NCBI RefSeq assembly: GCF_030704535.1
Contig: NC_081813.1
Location: 5,975,001-6,039,000 of the forward strand
From: Vitis vinifera
Taxonomy: Eukaryota > Streptophyta > Magnoliopsida > Vitales > Vitaceae
Length of the DNA: 64,000 nt
Direction: 5' to 3'
Position numbers and translations under genes: made by a program. Shown piece after piece: positions 45,202 through 58,773 of the stretch (positions within the stretch are counted from its first letter, which is position 1; each line of letters begins with the position of its first letter). The notes under the pieces are model-generated. The model ran no database searches. It saw nothing but the letters and a program-made list of their open reading frames with translations, and was not told the origin of the DNA.

Positions 45202-47239
45202 TGTGGACCCTGCATTTTGCTCGATGTTTTCCCACTCGATGGCGAAAACTCGTTTTTTTTATTTTGTTTGGTGAAAATTTGATTTTTAGAAAAAGACTTG
45301 GAGTCGCCACTTATTTTTGTTTTATTTTTAAAGGGAAAAACAAAATAAGAAAGAAAAACCCTAAGTATGACTCCTGAAGGAAAAAAACGGGTCTGTGAAA
45401 AACTGAGTCTAGGTCCGGGGGTTAGGTTACTCATTGGGAAGGTACGGTGGTAAGTCGTAACACTCCTCTAAGCCCTTATACGTACGACCTTTACTAAACG
45501 AATTGAGGAAATTGTGGCAATTAATTATAGATACCAAAAAAAAAAAATCAATATACAAGTTATGGTGAAAATTAATATGCACAAAAACAATGATGAAATC
45601 TAATTACAAAAATACACAAAATAAATAATAAGAGAATTATGCAAAATGATTTATTGAATTAAATAAATAAAATATATTAAAAAATGTTTTAAAGAAATTT
45701 CAAAGGATTTTATTAAAAATGATTTTGAATTAATGATTTCCATTTATTTACTTATAAAGAAGTATCAATTTATTTTCTCAATTTTAGTTGTATTCAATTT
45801 TCAAAAAAACTATTTACACTTACTGCATCAAAAGAATTTATTACAAAATTTTAATTTGGGCACAAAAATTAATTTTACTTGCTTTTACTAGAAAATAATG
45901 AATTTTTACAATTTTATTTACAAAAGTATTTAGATTCATTTTCATTTAAAAGAGTGATTTTTATAAATTATTTAAAATGACATAACTTTATTTGCAAAAT
46001 AATTTTAATTAAAAAGAAAAATAAATATTTAAATTCTCTATTTTTGAAAAACACTTTTAATCCCATTTTAATTAAGGAAAAAGAATTCATTTGAAAAAAT
46101 ATTTTTAGACAATTTTATTAAAAATTAATTTTTGGAACAACTTTATTTACAAAACAATTTTTGGACAATTTTTATTAAACAAAGAAATTTTTTAACAATG
46201 TCATTAAAAACAATTTTTCGAATTCTATTAAAAACAATTTTTTTGGATTTTTCTAAATGCATTTTTCTGAATTTTTATAAATAATAAAAAAAAACTTTCT
46301 TTTATTAAAAAGAATATTTTAACATTAGTATTTTATTAGAACATATTTACTGAATTCTTCCTCTCATTTAAATAAAATTTCTAATTTATTCGATGTTTAA
46401 TTCTGTACACACTCAATAAATATATATGAACAAATATTTACAATAACTAATTAAAATAGAACCAAATAAAAGTGGGAAATAAAATATGTACCCAAATAAA
46501 CTTACAATAAATTCACGTATCATCAATTCGTACTCAGCCAATAAGATTGCAGAATGAGTCCATGCAAAAACAAAATAGCACAAATGTAAATATCCAGAGA
46601 TATATAAAATCCCAAACAAATATTCAAACCCAAATTCCAATTTCAAATTAGTCTCATAAATTTCGTCAATTAAAATGAGCTCAAATTACTATAGGTCTTA
46701 ACTCAGAATATCCAAATTAATAACCAAAAATACAAACACAATTAACCAAACCTAAAATTGGATAAATTAAAATAAATTCTACTAGACCTAAATTTAATAT
46801 TTCATAATCTATGCCTAGTTTAATGTACACCACAATTTTCCCATGTCCTAATTAAACAATTCAAATTGGCTAAGCCCATATCAAATATTCAAATAATCCA
46901 ACAAATCCCACCCACATTATGGGCCCCAAAATTCACATCAATTAACAAGCTCACATAAAAAAATACATGGTCAAGAGAAATAATATTTCAAGCCCAATCC
47001 AATAAGCTCAAACAAATAACAACTTAACAATAGACCCAAGTCCAAATAAGCAATATGCACTTGATATAATCCAAATATCCTCAAATTAATCACCAAATAC
47101 AATATACCCATAAACCCAAATTAACAAATTTCAAATTAATTCACTAACAATAAATTGAATCAAATTACGTATTAATCTACCAACAACAAATTAACCCCAA
47201 ATTTCATATTAATTCAAGAATCCAAATTTCACAAACAAC

Positions 47240-47458
47240 AATTACTATTAAAATAAAATAAAATAACAACAATAACAATAACAATAATAATAATAATAAT
47301 AATAACAATAACAATAATAATAACAATAATAATAATAACAATAACAATGATAATAATAATAATAATAATAATGGAATGAGTGAAAATGGGAGGGGGGTCG
47401 CTAAATGGCAGTGGCTCGTCAACGGCGACTGGCCGATGGTTTGCCGGCGGCACTGACA

Positions 47459-47489
<31 letters not shown>

Positions 47490-47512
47490 GTAACAATAAT
47501 AATAATAATAAA
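47240..47512. repeat. (AAT/AAC)n microsatellites in the LTR
   Basis: Two trinucleotide blocks (~47255-47372 and ~47463-47512) separated by a GC-rich segment; the counterpart in the other LTR is at ~58650-58916. Long Ile/Tyr/Leu ORFs over them are artefacts. Confidence 0.93.
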
Positions 47513-47873
47513 TCAAATAGAATAGTGTTTGGATCGAGAGAAATGGAGGGAAAATGATGGAAATAAAGAAATGGGGTTCGGCAGGAGAGAAAAAAAAAAT
47601 GGGAAACAAAAAAATAGGGGGAGTGTCATTGGAAAAAGAAGAGAAAGGGAAGGAAAAAAAACCAAAACAAAAAAATGGGGAAAAAGGGGCTGCTATTGCC
47701 GTGTGAGAGTTTAGGGAGAAAAATAGGAACAGAAAAATAAGGAAGAGAGGAATAAGGGGTTGGCCGATCTTTTGGGAATGGGTAAAGAGAGAGAAGAGAG
47801 AAAAAAATTGGAGCCAAAAAAAAAACCCTCAGGTCGTCTCTCCATTTTTTTTCGGGTAGTCCAGAGTAGAAGA

Positions 47874-47876
<3 letters not shown>

Positions 47877-47905
<29 letters not shown>
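47877..47905 (+). repeat. Poly-G run
   Basis: Twenty-nine consecutive G. The other LTR has a GAAGAAGAAGAAG segment at the matching place (~59280-59310), so this run arose or was miscalled in one LTR. Confidence 0.9.
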
Positions 47906-48208
47906 AAATGGCGGTCGTCCTTGGGAATTGGGAGGAAAAAGTGGATGGCCAAATGGGGAGAAAAAAAATGGGGGAAGGAGGGGGGGCGGTCGTGTGGGAA
48001 GAATAGGAAGAGAGAGAGTATGAGTGGGTGGGTGGAAAATGGAAAAGAATATAAAAAAATAAAAATAAAAATAAGAAAAGAGAGATGAGATGGCGGCCGA
48101 TGGTGAGGGGTATGGGAGGAGAGAGAAGAAGTGGGTGGGGTGGTTGGGGAATAGGAAGAGAGAGGAGAAAGGAGAGAGAAAAGAAAAAATAAATAAAAAT
48201 AAAATAGA

Positions 48209-48246
<38 letters not shown>

Positions 48247-48407
48247 TAAAAATAAAAGTAATAGTAATAAAATAAAATAAAATAATAAAAGCTATTAAAT
48301 GGTGAGTGGACCAAAAAATACATGTAATTGGAATTTAAAATTTTATTGACAAAATTGGGCTCAAAATTAATGTAAAAATAAAATTGGGACAAATTTTGGA
48401 GTCTACA

Positions 48408-48425
48408 AATATGCCCCTCTTTAAT
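48408..48425 (-). other. Polypurine tract
   Basis: On the minus strand AAAGAGGGG lies six bases before the LTR start TGTAGAC. It fits plus-strand priming and sets the orientation of the element. Confidence 0.75.
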
Positions 48426-48539
48426 AGAGTTTATGAGTAAAGTGAGTGTATACACAAACGAAATGAAGTGAACTTTGCTGAAGAACAAGAAAGACCACCA
48501 AATTTGTCCTAGTATGACATGGGCTCTCTTAAATGATAA

Positions 48540-51110
48540 GGCTAGGGAAAAATGACTTTGAATGCCAAAAAAAGGAAAGATGGTGACTCTAGGTGCCTGA
48601 ATGAGTATGCACGACAACTCTGAACGCCAAAACTAAAGAAAGAAGATGGCACTGAATGCCAAGTTGGACAATGGCTCTGAATGCCAAAATGAAGACACGA
48701 CTCTGAATGCCTAAAACTGATAAAAGGAATGGCTCTAAACACCTAAAACTGGAAAAGATGGCTTTGAACGCTTATGAAAGAAAATTGTGGCTCTGAATGC
48801 CAAAGGGAGATCTGAAGGCCTATAATTCTAAACACCCATGAAAGAAAGTAGTGGCTCTGAACACTTAAAGGGTGAAAACGACTTTGGGTCATGAGCTCAA
48901 GGCTCTGAATGCTAAGCTGACTAATGGCTCTAAATGCCAAGTTAACTGCTCTAAATGTTGAACTGAAGATATGATGACTTTGAATGCCAAGCTGACCAAT
49001 GGCTTTGAATGCCCGACCATGAACGACGGCTCTAAACGCCAAACTATGGACAAATGGTGGCTCTGAACGCCAAACTAAGGATATGATGGCTCTGAAAGCC
49101 AAACTGTTAGGAAATGGTGTATGTCTGACTGTGAACAATGGATCTAAATGCCAAACTGTGAACAATGGCTCTAAATACCAAACTGCGGAGAGATGATGGC
49201 TTTGAAAGCCTAAATGTGAACGATGGCTCTGAACGCCAAACTGTAGAGAGATCATGACGGCTCTGAATGCCAAACTGTGAACAATGGCTATGAACACTAA
49301 ACTATGGAGAAATGATGGCTCTGAACTCCTGAATGTGGACGATGGCTCTAAACACCTAAACTGTGGATAAATCATGACGGCTCTGAATGCCAAATTGTGA
49401 ATGATGGCTCTGAACTCCAAGCTGTGAGCGACGAACTCTAAATACCAAACTATGGAGAGATGATGGCTCTGAACGCCTGAATGTGAATGATGGCTCTGAA
49501 CACCTGAATGTGGACGATGGCTCTGAACGTCAAATTGTAAGCGACGGGCTCTAAATACCAAACTATGGATATGATGGCTTTGAACGCCTGAATGTGAACG
49601 ATGGCTCTGAACGCCGAAATTGGAAATGCGGCTCTGAACATCAAACTGAAAACCGATGATGGCTCTGAACGCCAAAACTGAGAATGCGACTCTGAACGTC
49701 AAATTGGGAAGTGATGGTGGCTCTGAACACCGAAACTGAGAATGCGACTTTGAAAGTCAAACCGAGAAGTGATGGCTCTGAACGTCGAAATTGAGAAACG
49801 GTGATGGCTCTGAACGTCGAAACTGAGAAGCAATGATGATGACTCTGAACCCGGAACTGAAAAATGCGACTCTGAACGTCAAACTGAAAATCGATGATCG
49901 CTCTGAACGCCGAAACTAAGAATGTGACTCTGAACGTCAAACTAAGAAGCGATAATGATGACTCCGAACCCCGAAACTGAAAAATGCGACTTTGAACATC
50001 AAACTAAAGGTCTAGCTCTGAACGCCAAACTGAAAATGGCTCTAGATATCGAGCTAAAGACAAATAACGGCTTTAAACGTCAAACTGAAGATACGACTCT
50101 GAACGCCAAGATGACGATGTGGCTCTAAATGCCGAACTGAATGTGTGGCTTTGAATGCCAAACCGAAAAGAGATGGTGGCTCTGCATGCCAAACTGGAAA
50201 GGGATGGTGACTTTGAATGTCAAACTGGGCAGAAATGGTGGCTCTGAACACTGAAACTGGAGATGCGGCTCTGAATGCCGAAACTGTGAAACGATGGTGG
50301 CTTTGAACATTGAAACTAAGAATTATGGTGACTCTGAACGCCGAAACTGGAGATGCAGCTCTTGAACGCCGAAATAAAGATGTGGCTCTGAATGTCGAAC
50401 AAAAAAAACAAGGATCTGGATGTCGAAATGAAAATGTGGCTCTGAACACCAAACGAAAAATGAACGACAACTTTAAATGCCAAACGAAAAAAGTGGTAGC
50501 TCTGATGTCGAAATGAAAATGCAGCTCTGAACGCCAAACTGAAGATGCGGCTCTGAACGCCAAAATAAAGATGTGGCTCTGAACGCTGAACAAAAAAACA
50601 AAGATCTAGATGTCGAAATGAAAATGTGGCTCTGAACTCTAAACGAAAAAAGAACAACGACTCTAAACACCAAACTGAAGATACGGCTCTTAACGCCAAA
50701 ATAAAGAAAAATGGTGTCATCAAATGCCAAAATGAAAATACAACTCTGAACGTCAAACTGAGAAAAGGTGGTGGCTCTGAACGCCAAACTAAAAATGATA
50801 TAATGACCCTGAATGTCGAACTAGGAACATGGCTCTAAACGTCAAACTACGAAGAAATGGTAGCTCTGAACACCAAACTAAAAATAATAGCTATGAATGC
50901 CAAGAGAAACAATGACTCTGAATGCCCAACTAAACTGATAACTAGGAATGTCAGGCTGAGAAAGACGACTCTGAATGCCATGACTAAGAAGACACGATGG
51001 CTCTGAATGCCAAGCTGAAAATGGACGACTCTGTACGTTGTATTCGAGAATGGATGGCGGCTTTGAACGCCAAACAGTAAGGAAACGATGAGAGGGGGGA
51101 GGGGGGGGGA
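48540..51110 (-). repeat. Minisatellite in the 3' untranslated region, core GGCTCTGAACGCC
   Basis: Roughly 70-80 imperfect copies of a 27-37-bp unit built on GGCTCTGAAYGCCAAACTG, with variable linkers such as TGTGAACGATG or GGAGAGATGAT. It lies between the polypurine tract and the next array. Long open frames on the minus strand (e.g. 48743-49702) are by-products of the repeat. Confidence 0.95.
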
Positions 51111-51590
51111 TATGCCCTAGTGTAGCATGCCGCCACAACTCTCTATCCTCTAAGAAGGTATAAAAGAGACTCCATGAGCCTCAAGAGATACTCTGCTAGT
51201 GAGTCGGAATGATCAAATCGACTATAAGCATAGTCTCACAACCCATCCGTCTGGATCATGAGGCCTGACGAGATGTCACAATGAGTCAGACGCCTCTATC
51301 TCGAAATGCTCTGCTGGAGGAATTCATAGTCATCTCAAATGGGTAATCCACTAGGGAGTCTCAAGAGAATAATATGCGAAGGTAACTACCACGATCTCAT
51401 CAAAACAATCTACTGCGAGGCCATGGATAACGGAACAATCACAACTTGAATGTCATGCTCCACCGAAAGCTCATCTCGATAAAAATCACAGGAATAGTGA
51501 CCAGTAAAGCAAATACAGTATCTCTCCGTCAAGTGATGAAAACTGTAACAGATCTGTGAAAGAATGATCATCTCCATAGCTAAAGGAAGG
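51111..51590 (-). other. Diverged first unit(s) of the 310-bp array
   Basis: Contains TATGCCCTAGTGTAGCATG, a diverged form of the repeat landmark, about 480 bp before the first clear unit. Otherwise no recognisable content. Confidence 0.5.
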
Positions 51591-53010
51591 AATATGCCCC
51601 AGCATGGCATCAGATGTACCCGATCTATCTTGATAACTTAAGAATAACTCCATGGGGATGCATAAAATATCTGACATGTACTCCACTAAAATGGTGCTAT
51701 GGGAACCTATGCGCCTGGAGTAACTCCACCCAAGAATCACAACAATATCGAAAAATATGAGCCTGACTGAAAGACTCAATAAAGGCTCCACTAGAGAATC
51801 AGGACAAAATGAAATCAAATCATCAACCTGACGTGTATCTCATAACTAGGGATGATCATGCAAATCCATGGAGATCTACAAATCTTGACTTAAATGGCGA
51901 ATATGCCCCAGTATAGCATTGAATGTGTGACAGGTCAGAAAAATCAAATGACATCAAATCATCAATCATCAACTATGCAATCCTGGTCACCCGAATCCAT
52001 AACTGAATCATACCCACAGATCCAAGATGTACCTCTCGAATGAAGAAGCATGATGGCATCTAAGTGCTGAGAAGTGCGAGCCTAACTGGATGGCTCCCGG
52101 GATGCTCAACTAAAGAAACATCATAAAAATAACGAACAGGTCATCGTCTCGATGAGCATCCCATAAGTGGGGATGATAACATAGCTCTGTGAAGATCTAT
52201 AACTCTCATCCAAAACAGAAATATGCCCCAGTATGACACCAGATGTACGATAGGTCAGAAATCGGGTGACATGAAATCATCCATCATCAAATGCGCAATC
52301 TCCATAATCCAAATCAAACCCAAACATCTATGAAATGTCTCCCGGAATAATAAGCACGACGACAACCAAATGCCTAAAAATGTAGGCTTGGTTGAATAGA
52401 TCCAGAGAGGCTCCACTGAAGGATCATGATAAAATAATGAACACGTCATCGCCTCAGCGTACATCTTGTAAGTAGGGATAAGCATGCAACTCCATGAAGA
52501 TCTGTAAATCTTGTCCGGGACGGAAATATGCCCCAGTATGGCGTCGAATGTACGGTAGGTCAGAAACCAAGTGACATGGAATCATCTATCATCGAACATG
52601 TGATCTCCGTGATGCAAATCAAATCCAAACAACTAGGGAACGTCTCCCAAGATAAGAAACATGACGGCAACCAAATGCTGAGAAATGTGGGCCTGGTTGG
52701 ATGGCTCCACATAGGCTCCACTGAGGGATCATAATAAAATAACGAACGAGTCACTCATCTCAGCGTACATGTTGCAAGTGGGAACAAGCATGCAACTCCA
52801 TGAAGATCTATAGATCTCGCCCGAAAAGGAATATGCCCCAGTATGACATCGAATATGTGATAGATCAGAAAAATCAGGTGACATCAAATCATCCATCATC
52901 AAGCGCATGATCCCGGTAATCCAAACACAGCTGAATTAAATCTAAACATCAACGAGGCGACTCCCAGAAGAAGAAGCATGACGATATCTAAATATTAACC
53001 AGATCTCAAA
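51591..53010 (-). repeat. ~310-bp tandem array in the element interior
   Basis: The landmark AATATGCCCCAGTATGGC recurs at 51591, 51900, 52220, 52525 and 52830 (spacings 309, 320, 305, 305). Units also share GAAGATCTRTAAATCT and ATCATCCATCATCAA. The AATATGCCCC core equals the bases at the polypurine tract (48408-48417). Confidence 0.92.
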
Positions 53011-54253
53011 CACCTGTCCAAGTAGAGGCTGTCGAAGACGACATCTGGTCCCATGGCCTCAGGATGGTCTTAAGACACGAGACGTAACGTAGGCCAAGGT
53101 GATAGGGTGATAGAAATGAAAGAAAATTAGGCTCAAATACCCAATGATCAAAAACCCATGCCCTCATATATGAAATGCAACATGTATAGTGAATCCTGTG
53201 AGCCATGGACCTAAGGATGCCTAACGTGAATATGATGTCGATAAGGAGACAAAAAAAAAAAGCAAAATGAACTGATAATGATATGTGTAATGATGATGCG
53301 AAGAGAGTATCAAACCCAAGATGGGTTGTTGTAAGAAAAGAATAAGACGTGAAGTGAAAATGATGAATCAGAAACGAAAACGAGAATGATGATGAAATAA
53401 ATAACACAAAGAGGAGTAGTGATCAACTCAAATCAGACATGGAGTGAAGTCACATCAACAATGAATGTAATGATGGAAGGGACAATGACCCAGATCTTCT
53501 AAGAGAAGGTCACTCATCTCGCTCTCAAAATATACAATAAAAATGAATACAAAGAATGGAGGGTCTCGGAAAGCTCACATACGAACTCTCATCAACAAAC
53601 ATACTCAATCAAGTGACCCTCGAACATCAATATACACACTCAATGATAGAAAATAATACACACGTGTTTTTTTTTTTTTTTCAAATTTTTTTTAACATAT
53701 ATACAAATGTACACACCCTGAACATGAACAAAATAAGCCTCAAAGATTATATCAATAATGGATGACACGCTCTCGAGCGCTAAAGTAACAAAAACTCTCT
53801 CTGACAAGATGACCTTCTCAAACTAAGAATCTCTGAACCAGTGTCCGTGGGATAGATAGTGGTAATGATGTGACTACCTTCCATGTAATGAACTGAGGAG
53901 GATCACCACTCAAGGTGGAAAGAATATGAAGCAAAACAAGCAATAGATAGAATAAAGAAGAAGAGATGAAGAACATAACCAATGAGATACGATGGAATGC
54001 AATGATGCAGTGATGAAGAAAGATAATGAGAAGAATGCGTCCCTAGGTCCAAAGCTCACGGAACTCCCAAACAATGAATGCATACACTAAAGGGCCCTTA
54101 TCTCGGTGTGAAAAATGTGAGCAAGGCGATAAAAACGAAAGGTTGTAATATGCATGCGAGGTTCAATGGGCTAGCAACAGACGATATATCAAAAGGGAAT
54201 AACAAGGTGTATGGCTAACCGAAATGATGGCCACCCATCCTACGACCATGGTC
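53011..54253 (-). other. Element interior, non-coding
   Basis: Between the 310-bp array and the integrase stop codon. It includes a T run at ~53667-53682 and many GATGATGAA-type runs. No coding sequence is recognised. Confidence 0.5.
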
Positions 54254-55032
54254 TCAAACATAGTACCTCTTTAGCTGATCCACATTGGTCGGCTCAGAGA
54301 ATTGGTTTCCATCTAATTGCATCAACCATGCAGCGCCCTCTAGGGTCAACTCCCTGATGAAATAAGGTCCGCTCTAGCTGGGTCTGAACTTCCATCTAGG
54401 ATCTCTAATCAATCCTCTGATGACCCTCAAGACTAAGTCACCTCTTTATAATGGTCAATCAACAATCTCTACTATCTTCCTTCACCAGTGGGAGATGAAG
54501 GAAGAAATGGACTCATCTAATCTCTGTCTGAAACCCTTAAGCTCTCTCCTCGACACATCTACGACAGTACTAAATGAAAACTGTCACAAAAACTCCTAAG
54601 CTAGGTTGTCCCATGTCCTGCGTCGCGAGGACTCCAAAAATGTGAACTAATGTTGGGCTGCACCACTCAGAGATAAAAGAAACATGGTGATCATCTGTGA
54701 CTCGTCTAGCCTATGGGCCCTCATCACAGTACTATAGAGTCAAAGATGAATACATGGACAACCAACACCCATGTACCTCTCAATGTCAAGCATCCTGAAC
54801 TTGGCTGGTAGACTGGCCCCTGGTATACTATCAAGATCATCGCAAGCTGATGAACTGTCAGATACCCTCAACTGCCTGATACACTACTCGATACTATCCA
54901 TACATGCATGAGTATCCTCAAGGACTGTCTACTCTGCTGACTGTCTATCTCCTGCCTGAGATTGGCTAAGGCCTCCTAAATAAAAGCCATGGCAGCCGTG
55001 AACTGATCAACTGTGACAACTCGCTGATCCAT
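54254..55032 (-). pseudogene. Gag joined directly to the integrase C-terminus (remnant)
   Basis: The gag ATG (55030-55032) begins MDQRVVTVDQFTAAMAFI. It is followed by typical Ty3-gypsy gag blocks (LPAKFRMLDIERYMG; MRAHRLDESQMITMFLLSLS; VVDVSRRELKGFRQRLDES). Within ~40 residues the same frame becomes the end of integrase (DLVLRVIRGLIRDPRWKF, SGPYFIRELTLEGAAWLM, TNVDQLKRYYV) and stops at 54254. Everything between gag and the integrase tail is missing. Several in-frame stops and a length not divisible by three show decay. It is in the right place and orientation to be this element's own coding region. Confidence 0.88.
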
Positions 55033-55306
55033 GTCTGATCTCTCGGAAAAATGAACTAATCTTCCCTTTACTCTAACCTAATATGACAAATCCACACTGA
55101 GAATGAAAAATCAATCCTGAAGAGCATGAAACACAAGATACCTGAATAGAATCCATGGCGTCTGTGAACTAGTCAAATGTGACAGTCTGCTGATTTATGT
55201 CTGATCTCTGGGAAAATTGAACTAAGCTCCTTTATACTCTAACCCAAGATGGTAAATCCACAATGAGAATGAAGAACCAATCCTGAAGAGCATGAAGCAC
55301 GAGATA
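54975..55306 (-). repeat. 166-bp tandem duplication of the gag 5' end
   Basis: ATGTCTGATCTCT and GAGCATGAARCACRAGATA recur 166 bp apart (e.g. 55122 and 55288). The inner copy carries the gag start; the outer copy has ATA in place of that ATG, on the minus strand. Confidence 0.85.
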
Positions 55307-56560
55307 TGGTAGGCACAGGGAAAACATGGAAGAAATGCTAGTCAGAATTGGAATGAGCAAGACATAAAAAATAGGGAATACTGATCTTGGTGCACTCTCA
55401 CTAGAGACTAAAAGAGGGAATACTGAATCCCAACTATGATCAAAGAGGCTCTGAAGGCCCTCAGATGCACCCACGTATAGAGAGGGAGTCCTAATCGAAG
55501 GATCTACGGCTCAACCTACGAGGTCAAGGTGACTCTAAATGGATATGGGTGGACTTTAAAATATCCCTAGCAGAAGCAATCATACCCTCCGGCGGTACGC
55601 AACCCTCTGCACGCCTCCGAAGAGACGGGGCGCTTCCATGTAATGTGGTCATCACCTCCACACATGCACTACCTCGACATCCTAGGGGGTTTCCTATGGT
55701 GAAACCTCTCAAAACTCTCAACTCTTATGGTCAGCTAGAGTGCGCAGTGACGGTGTGGGTGTATCCAAAAATCCTATGAAGTCAAAGTAGAAAAAAAGAA
55801 ACACACTAATCACACAAATATCCATGAAACCTAGCTTTGGGCTATACAGGTCTTCAAAGATCGGACTCCTATCAACATCAACGTGTCGACCTCCTCCAAA
55901 ATGCTCCCAAACATCGATATAGCCCGTCGCTAAACCCTACTCCTAACCGCTAGCTCAGTCGAAGAGCAAACAAAGTAACAAGTCTCATATCAAATACGAG
56001 ATCAAGTGAAACAAGGTTGACCGAGTATAGGGAGTTGGAGGTAAGGGGATAGATGTGTGTCCCACACAGACAAGCAATACATGCATCACATAAAATAATA
56101 GCAATCATGCACCAAACACTCATGTAAATAACAGGTATATAACTCATATCTACACACAAGCTAGGCAAGAATATGATAAGCAAGATAGGAATATAACAAG
56201 AATAGACAATATGTCGAGATAAACAAGATAATATACAACAAATAAAATCAATCATGCCAAGATGAATGAGATATACAAAAATGAGAATATACATGTCCAG
56301 GAAAGCAAGATAATCATACAACAAGAAGAGTCACTATGCTAAAGTAGGTAAGAGAATCAATCGATGTAATCAATATGTGAACATCTCCAATGAACAATAA
56401 TAACTAAACAAGCCTCATGGATAAACATATCAAAGCTCTCAACATGTAATCAACACCCAATCATACAAAAACACATAAAGAGGGGTATCCACTGATCAAC
56501 CAATCAAACGCCACATTTCTCTCAACTCGAGTTCAAGTTTGACCCTCTAAAAAAAAAATT
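55307..56560 (-). other. 5' untranslated leader of the element
   Basis: Its primer-site-proximal part matches 1-682. A local GC-rich stretch at 55570-55690 gives short ORFs on both strands with no recognised product. Confidence 0.6.
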
Positions 56561-56577
56561 CCCCAGTGGAGTCGCCA
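56561..56577 (-). other. Primer-binding site, tRNA-Arg-like
   Basis: On the minus strand TGGCGACTCCACTGGGG begins three bases after the 5' LTR. The initial TGG complements a tRNA CCA end. The sequence fits the tRNA-Arg type reported for Ogre-like elements; I am giving the tRNA identity from memory of that family. Confidence 0.75.
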
Positions 56578-56580
56578 TTT

Positions 56581-58713
56581 TGTGGACCCCGTATTTTGCT
56601 GGATACGTTCCCACTCAATGGCAAAAACTCACTTTTTTTATTTTGTTTGGTGAAAATTTGATCTTTAGAAAAAGACTTGGAGTCGCCACTTATTTTTGTT
56701 TTATTTTTAAAGGGAAAAACAAAATAAGAAAGAAAAACCCTAAGTATGACTCCTGAAGGAAAAAACGGGTCTGTGAAAAACCGAGTCTGGGTCGGGGGGT
56801 CAGGTTAGTCATTGGGAATGTATGGTGGTGAGTCGTAGCACCCCTCTAAGCCCGTATACGTACGACCTTTACTAAACGAATTGAGGAAATTGTGGCAATT
56901 AATTAATTAATTATAGATACAAAAAAAAAAAAATCAATATACAAGTCATGGTGAAAATTAATATGCACAAAAACAATGATGAAATCTAATTACAAAAATA
57001 CACAAAATAAATAATAAGAGAATTATGCAAAATGATTTATTGAATTAAATAAATAAAATATATTAAAAAAAGGTTTTAAAGAAATTTCAAAGGATTTTAT
57101 TAAAAATGATTTTGAATTAATGATTTCCATTTATTTACTTATAAAGAAGAATCAATTTATTTTCTCAATTTCAGTTGTATTCAATTTTCAAAAAAGCTAT
57201 TTACACTTATTGTATCAAAAGAATTTATTACAAAATTTCAATTTGGGCACAAAAATTATTTTTACTTGCTTTTACTAGAAAATATTGAATTTTTACAATT
57301 TTATTTACAAAAGTATTTAGATTCATTTTCATTTAAAAGAGTGATTTTTATAAATTATTTAAAATGACATAACTTTATTTGCAAAAGAAATTTTAATTAA
57401 AAAGAAAAACAAATATTTAAATTCTCTATTTTTGAAAAACACTTTTAATCCCATTTTAATTAAGGAAAAAGAATTCATTTGAAAAAAATATTTTTAGACA
57501 ATTTTATTAAAAATTAATTTATGGAACAACTTTATTTACAAAACAATTTTTGGACAATTTTTATTAAACAAAGAAATTTTTGAACAATGTCATTAAAAAC
57601 AATTTTTGGAATTCTATTAAAAACATTTTTTTTGGATTTTTCTAAATGCATTTTTCTGAATTTTTATAAATAATAAAAAAAACTTTCTTTTATTAAAAAG
57701 AATATTTTAACATTAGTATTTTATTAGAACATATTTACTGAATTCTTCCTCTCATTTAAATAAAATTTCTAATTTATTCGATGTTTAATTCTGTACACAC
57801 TCAATAAATATATACGAACAAATATTTACAAGAACTAATTAAAATAGAACCAAATAAAAGTGGGAAATAAAATATGTACCCAAATAAACTTACAATAAGT
57901 TTCACGTATCATCAATTCGTACTCAGCCAATAAGATTGCAGAATGAGTCCATGCAAAAACAAAATAGCACAAATGTAAATATCCAGAGATATATAAAATC
58001 CCAAACAAATATTCAAACCCAAATTCCAATTTCAAATTAGTCTCATAAATTTCGTCAATTAAAATGAGCTCAAATTGGTCTTAACTCAGAATATCCAAAT
58101 TAATAACCAAAAATACAAACACAATCAACCAAACCTAAAATTGGATAAATTAAAATAAATTATACTAAACCTAAATTTAATATTTCATAATCTAAGCCTA
58201 GTTTAATATACATCACAATTGTCTCATGTCTTAATTAAACAATTCAAATTGGCCAAGCCCATATCAAATATTCAAATAATCCAACAAATCCTACCCACAT
58301 TATGGGCCCCAAAATTCATATCAATTAACAAGCTCACATAAAAAAAAATACATGGTCAAGAGAAATAATATTTCAAACCCGATCCAATAAGCCCAAACAA
58401 ATAACAACTTAACAATAGACCCAAGTCCAAATAAACAATATGCACTTAATATAATCCAAATATTCCTAAATTAATCACCAAATACAATATACCCACAAAC
58501 CCAAATTAAAAAATTTCAAATTAATTCACTAACAATAAATTAAATCAAATTACGTATTAATCTACCAACAACAAATTAACCTCAAATTTCATATTAATTC
58601 AAGAATCCAAATTTCACAAACAATAATTACTATTAAAATAAAATAAAATAACAACAATAACAATAACAATAATAATAATAACAATAACAATAATAATAAT
58701 AACAATAACAATG

Positions 58714-58773
<60 letters not shown>

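Larger units (their letters stand above)
45202..48407 (-). repeat. 3' LTR of the Tat/Ogre-like element
   Basis: Starts TGTGGACCCT and ends GTCTACA (plus-strand reading). It is colinear with 56581-59852 throughout, with scattered substitutions and small indels. It contains AAT/AAC microsatellites, purine-rich GGGAGAAAAA stretches and a 29-base G run. Confidence 0.92.

Noticed and set aside
47204..47609. Long Leu/Ile/Tyr ORFs on the minus strand (also 58614-59373)
   Set aside because: Translations of AAT/AAC microsatellites within LTRs.
48743..49702. 319-codon minus-strand ORF over the minisatellite
   Set aside because: It consists of the repeat translated (AFRAI, VQSH, SEPS motifs recurring in shifting frames); no start context or family.
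48540..51110. Possible CRISPR-like array
   Set aside because: Repeat and linker lengths vary and linkers are themselves repeat-derived; the host is a plant and the location is a retrotransposon 3' region.
52255..52754. Similar minus ORFs at 52255-52485 and 52560-52754
   Set aside because: The same frame in successive 310-bp repeat units; not a gene family.
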